Source: Bacteroidales bacterium
GTDB taxonomy: Bacteria; Bacteroidota; Bacteroidia; Bacteroidales; UBA932
Direction of reading: 5' to 3'
DNA: 9,345 nt
Assembly (NCBI GenBank): GCA_017556665.1
Contig: JAFYMJ010000049.1
Span: 1-9,345, forward strand
Under the pieces are notes generated by a model, which was not told where the DNA came from, made no database searches, and saw nothing but the letters and a program-made list of their open reading frames with translations. Positions 7,142 to 9,345 of this stretch are shown here, piece by piece. Position numbers and translations under genes: made by a program. How positions within the stretch are numbered: the stretch's first letter is position 1; the number at the start of each line of letters is the position of its first letter.

Positions 7142-7172
7142 TTTGTATAAAGCATAAAAAATACTACTTTTG
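7142..7172 (+). promoter_or_regulatory. Consensus -33/-7 promoter for rplU-rpmA
   Basis: TTTG at 7142-7145 and TACTTTTG at 7165-7172 match the Bacteroidetes sigma-70 (sigma-ABfr) -33 and -7 boxes exactly, separated by 19 nt, which is the preferred spacing. A- and T-rich tracts just upstream (about 7084-7141) could act as an UP-like element. Transcription should start near 7178-7180, leaving an untranslated leader of about 90 nt before rplU. This is by far the best promoter in the window and fits the high expression expected for ribosomal-protein genes. Confidence 0.8.
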
Positions 7173-7193
7173 TAGTCCAAAAATTTAATAAAA

Positions 7194-7245
7194 GGTAGAT
7201 AAGCTATTGAATAAGAGTTAGTTATTTGACTAACCGCTTACTATC
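7194..7245 (+). promoter_or_regulatory. Structured 5' leader of rplU, candidate L21 autoregulatory RNA
   Basis: The leader folds by eye into a two-part stem. GGTAG-A-TAAGC (7194-7204) pairs with GCTTA-CTATC (7236-7245): ten pairs including one G-U, with a single bulged A at 7199. Inside it a 12-nt internal loop (7205-7216), opposite one C (7235), leads to a perfect 6-bp hairpin, GTTAGT (7217-7222) with ACTAAC (7229-7234) and loop TATTTG. An alternative outer pairing, TAAG (7212-7215) with CTTA (7237-7240), is possible. The element ends 24 nt before the rplU ATG and has no U-tract, so translational control is likelier than attenuation. Ribosomal proteins often bind their own leader; binding by L21 here is inference. 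Confidence 0.5.
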
Positions 7246-7269
7246 GAAACCCGTAAAATTTATTTTATA

Positions 7270-7578
7270 ATGTACGCAATTGTAGATATTGCAGGACAAC
7301 AGTTTAAAGTAGAGGCTGGTAAAAAGATTTATGTTCACCGCCTACAGGATGAGGTTGGAGCCTCAGTTTCTTTTGAGAAAGTTTTATTAACAGACAATGA
7401 GGGTGTTGTTAAGGTAGGTGCTCCTTACGTAGAGGGTGCAGCTGTTAAAGCTACAGTTCTAGAGCACTTGAAAGGTAAAAAAGTGATTGTTTTTAAGAAA
7501 AAACGTCGTAAAGGTTATGACAAAAAGAACGGTCACCGTCAATGCTTAACACAAATCCAAATTGAATCAATTGCTTAA
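7270..7578 (+). CDS. rplU: 50S ribosomal protein L21
   Basis: L21 is a 23S rRNA-binding protein of the large ribosomal subunit. The 102 residues match the family's usual length of about 100-105. The N-terminus [17 protein letters not shown] and the basic C-terminal loop with [17 protein letters not shown] are diagnostic of L21. The start is fixed by this conserved N-terminus; there is no Shine-Dalgarno sequence, only a U/A-rich stretch as is usual in Bacteroidetes. It is the first gene after a consensus promoter and a structured leader, and rpmA follows after 19 bp. Arginine codons are all CGN here, unlike the AGA-rich neighbours, which suits a highly expressed gene. Confidence 0.98.
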   Translation: MYAIVDIAGQQFKVEAGKKIYVHRLQDEVGASVSFEKVLLTDNEGVVKVGAPYVEGAAVKATVLEHLKGKKVIVFKKKRRKGYDKKNGHRQCLTQIQIESIA

Positions 7579-7597
7579 TTAGAAATTTTATTAGACT

Positions 7598-7858
7598 ATG
7601 GCTCATAAGAAAGGTGTCGGTAGTTCAAAGAACGGCCGTGAATCACAAAGTAAACGACTAGGCCTTAAAATTTTCGGTGGCGAAAAATGTAAGGCAGGCA
7701 ACATTATTGTACGCCAAAGAGGTACAGTTCATAATCCTGGTTTGAACGTTGGAATGGGTAAAGACCACACTCTTTTTGCTTTAATTGATGGTGTAGTAAC
7801 TTTCACTAAGAAAGCAGAGGGTAAATCGTATGTATCGGTTCTTCCTTATCAAAACTAA
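7598..7858 (+). CDS. rpmA: 50S ribosomal protein L27
   Basis: L27 lies near the peptidyl-transferase centre, where its N-terminal tail reaches toward the tRNA ends. The 86 residues contain the conserved block [20 protein letters not shown] and [20 protein letters not shown]. The protein starts [16 protein letters not shown] with no N-terminal extension, so the tail does not need the proteolytic processing seen in Firmicutes. It is 19 bp after rplU, and the two form the standard L21-L27 operon. The stop codon sits inside the 5' arm of an alternative RNA pairing with the downstream terminator. Confidence 0.98.
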   Translation: MAHKKGVGSSKNGRESQSKRLGLKIFGGEKCKAGNIIVRQRGTVHNPGLNVGMGKDHTLFALIDGVVTFTKKAEGKSYVSVLPYQN

Positions 7859-7894
7859 GGATTGCTGGACTTATGCAATAGAGGCATCCTTAGT
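7854..7894 (+). promoter_or_regulatory. Alternative pairing that excludes the rpmA terminator (attenuator-like)
   Basis: ACTAAGGAT (7854-7862) is perfectly complementary to ATCCTTAGT (7886-7894). The 3' arm takes ATCC (7886-7889) from the 5' arm of the terminator stem and its loop, so the two structures cannot coexist. The 5' arm includes the rpmA stop codon (7856-7858). A small nested stem, ATTGC (7861-7865) with GCAAT (7875-7879), can form within the loop. A ribosome terminating at rpmA would cover the 5' arm and favour the terminator. No serS promoter of its own is visible, so this pairing could set serS readthrough. That function is inference. Confidence 0.4.
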
Positions 7895-7910
7895 ATAGGG
7901 TGCCTTTTTT
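7882..7910 (+). terminator. Intrinsic terminator after rpmA
   Basis: AGGCATCC (7882-7889) pairs with GGGTGCCT (7898-7905) in an 8-bp stem with one G-U pair and an 8-nt loop, followed by a further run of five T (7906-7910). This is a textbook Rho-independent terminator for the rplU-rpmA message, located 24 nt after the rpmA stop and 31 nt before serS. Partial readthrough probably feeds serS. Confidence 0.8.
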
Positions 7911-7940
7911 AATTTCTTAAGCAAATTAAACTTACAAGAT

Positions 7941-9215
7941 ATGTTAACTCTAAAGATTTTAAGAGAGCAGCCAGAGTTTGTAATTGAAAGATTGGCTGTA
8001 AAAAACTTTGATGCAAAGGATATTGTAAAAAATATACTTGAGGCGGATGCAAAAAGAAGAGCAGCGCAAACAAGTCTTGACCAAGTGCTTGCACAACAGA
8101 ATTCCAAGGCTAAAGAGATTGGAATGTTAATGAAAAAAGGTGAGAAAGAGGCTGCAGAGGCTATAAAGAATGAGGTAGCAAGATTAAAAGAGCAATCTAA
8201 GGAGTTAGAGGCACAGATGGAGGCCAGAAATGCAGAGATGATGGATGCTTTGGTATTGCTTCCTAACTTGCCATGCAGTTTGGTGCCAGAGGGTAAAACA
8301 GCAGAAGATAATGTAGTTGTTAGAGAGGGTGGTGTAAAGAAAGAACTTCCTGCAAATGCCAAACCTCACTGGGAATTGGCAAAATCTTTGGATATTATAG
8401 ATTTTGATTTGGGTGTAAAACTTACAGGTGCAGGTTTCCCAGTGTATAAAGGTAAGGGTGCTGCCATCCAAAGAGCTTTAATATCATTCTTCTTGGACAG
8501 AAATACAAAAGCAGGTTACTTGGAGGTTCAGCCGCCATTGGTTGTAAATGAGGCTTCTGCTTATGCAACAGGTCAATTGCCAGATAAAGAGGGACAAATG
8601 TATCATGTTGGTTTGGATAATTTCTATATGATTCCAACTGCAGAGGTTCCTGTAACAAACATATACAGAGACTGTATTTTGGCAAAGTCAGATTTTCCTG
8701 TTAAAATGACTGCATATACACAATGTTTCAGAAGAGAGGCAGGTTCATATGGTAAGGATGTAAGAGGATTGAACAGACTGCATCAATTTGATAAGGTTGA
8801 GATAGTTCAATTATCATTGCCTGAGGAGTCTCATAAAGCATTGGATGGAATGGTTGAGCATGTTGAGAGCATTGTTAAGGAGTTGGAGTTGCCATACAGA
8901 ATTTTAAGATTATGTGGTGGAGATATGAGTTTTACTTCTGCCATTACATATGATTTTGAGGTATACTCAGAGGCTCAGCAACGTTGGTTAGAGGTAAGTT
9001 CTGTTTCAAACTTTGAGAGTTTCCAAGCTAACAGAATGAAACTTAGATACAAAGATGATCAGGGCAAAACACAATTGGCCCATACACTTAACGGCAGTTC
9101 ATTGGCTTTGCCAAGAATTCTTGCAGCACTAATTGAGAACAATCAGGATGAGCAAGGAAGAATTCATTTGCCAGAGGCTTTGGCCAAATTTGCAGGTTTC
9201 TCAGTAATAGAGTAA
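7941..9215 (+). CDS. serS: Seryl-tRNA synthetase
   Basis: SerS charges tRNA-Ser (and tRNA-Sec where present) with serine in an ATP-dependent reaction in the cytoplasm. The 424 residues are full length. An N-terminal helical arm rich in Lys, Glu and Ala (about 27-100) forms the tRNA-binding coiled coil. The class II core shows a motif 1 region at FLDRNTKAGYLEVQPPLVV, the serine-binding TAEVP (233-237), motif 2 as FRREAGSYGKDVRG from residue 263 and motif 3 as NGSSLALPR (384-392), the Bacteroidetes form of NGSGLA-R. The ATG start fits the family N-terminus MLTLKILREQPEF. It follows rpmA by 82 bp across a terminator, and no own promoter is evident. The gene ends in tandem stops (TAATAA), and ruvC starts 11 nt later, so serS and ruvC are probably co-transcribed. 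Confidence 0.98.
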   Translation: MLTLKILREQPEFVIERLAVKNFDAKDIVKNILEADAKRRAAQTSLDQVLAQQNSKAKEIGMLMKKGEKEAAEAIKNEVARLKEQSKELEAQMEARNAEMMDALVLLPNLPCSLVPEGKTAEDNVVVREGGVKKELPANAKPHWELAKSLDIIDFDLGVKLTGAGFPVYKGKGAAIQRALISFFLDRNTKAGYLEVQPPLVVNEASAYATGQLPDKEGQMYHVGLDNFYMIPTAEVPVTNIYRDCILAKSDFPVKMTAYTQCFRREAGSYGKDVRGLNRLHQFDKVEIVQLSLPEESHKALDGMVEHVESIVKELELPYRILRLCGGDMSFTSAITYDFEVYSEAQQRWLEVSSVSNFESFQANRMKLRYKDDQGKTQLAHTLNGSSLALPRILAALIENNQDEQGRIHLPEALAKFAGFSVIE

Positions 9216-9226
9216 TAAGTTTGTTG

Positions 9227-9345
9227 ATGAGTAACAAAAACCTTGACAAGATAATACTTGGAATAGATCCCGGAACCCAGATATTGGGTTTTGGGATTGT
9301 TCATGTATTGGGAAAAAGTGTCAGGTATGTGAATATGGGGGTAAT
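9227..9345 (+). CDS. ruvC: RuvC, Holliday junction resolvase (3' end missing)
   Basis: RuvC is the endonuclease that cuts Holliday junctions after RuvAB branch migration during recombinational repair. Only 39 codons are in the window, starting MSNKNLDKIILGIDPGTQIL and continuing GFGIVHVLGK. The GIDPGT motif is the first catalytic strand of the RNase H-like fold; its Asp14 corresponds to Asp7 of E. coli RuvC. The start ATG lies 11 nt after the serS stop. The call rests on this one strong motif and the context, since the other three catalytic acids lie beyond the window edge. Confidence 0.9.
   Translation, partial: MSNKNLDKIILGIDPGTQILGFGIVHVLGKSVRYVNMGV

Noticed and set aside
7124..7145. Symmetrical A-tract / ATGCAT / T-tract upstream of the rplU promoter
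   Set aside because: The symmetry has no loop and could not fold as an RNA hairpin. It is more simply an AT-rich upstream promoter region overlapping the -33 box.
7911..7940. A separate serS promoter between the terminator and the serS ATG
   Set aside because: No TAnnTTTG or TTTG pair with suitable spacing is visible in this stretch or the preceding end of rpmA.
7871..8362. A 163-codon minus-strand reading frame opposite the start of serS
   Set aside because: It is rich in Ser, Ala and Phe, as expected from the antisense of a Lys/Glu/Ala coiled-coil region. It has no recognisable family and lies wholly over serS and the terminator.

Overview
This looks like chromosomal DNA of a low-GC Bacteroidota bacterium, most likely of the order Bacteroidales. 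The evidence is the batD-batE pair (Bacteroides aerotolerance genes), the gene order rplU-rpmA-serS, promoters that fit the Bacteroidetes TTTG/TAnnTTTG pattern, almost no Shine-Dalgarno sequences, and signal peptides ending in A-Q. All genes look intact apart from the two cut by the window edges. There is no rRNA, tRNA, insertion sequence, integrase or CRISPR array.

Layout. (a) 1-1949, plus strand: the 3' part of batD and complete batE, the end of an aerotolerance operon that begins outside the window. (b) 1954-3243, minus strand: a single nucleotide-sugar 6-dehydrogenase of the TviB/WbpO type, convergent with batE. A hairpin lies across the junction. (c) 3330-5243, plus strand: a secreted calcineurin-type metallophosphoesterase fused to a PQQ-like beta-propeller. 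It is divergent from the dehydrogenase, with tightly packed -7 elements between them. (d) 5240-7069, minus strand: a two-gene unit, first an archaeal-type (COG1672-like) ATPase, then 6 bp downstream a CobB-like sirtuin. The sirtuin and the phosphoesterase overlap tail to tail by 4 nt. (e) 7070-9345, plus strand: a strong promoter, a structured 5' leader, rplU and rpmA (ribosomal proteins L21 and L27), a terminator, serS and the first 39 codons of ruvC.

The genes form ordinary housekeeping modules and do not add up to one obvious pathway. Batches (a) and (c) act in the envelope, (b) makes acidic sugar precursors for surface polysaccharide, (d) is probably cytoplasmic, and (e) serves translation and recombination.

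The signals most worth a second look are RNA structures in the ribosomal-protein unit. A roughly 50-nt bulged stem with an internal loop lies just upstream of rplU and is a candidate L21 autoregulatory leader. Between rpmA and serS, an intrinsic terminator competes with a perfect 9-bp alternative pairing whose 5' arm contains the rpmA stop codon, which is an attenuator-like arrangement. The ATPase-sirtuin pair, with a non-standard Walker B (D-Q) and a sirtuin lacking the zinc cysteines, is the least understood protein module. I see no compelling evidence that it is a new defence system.
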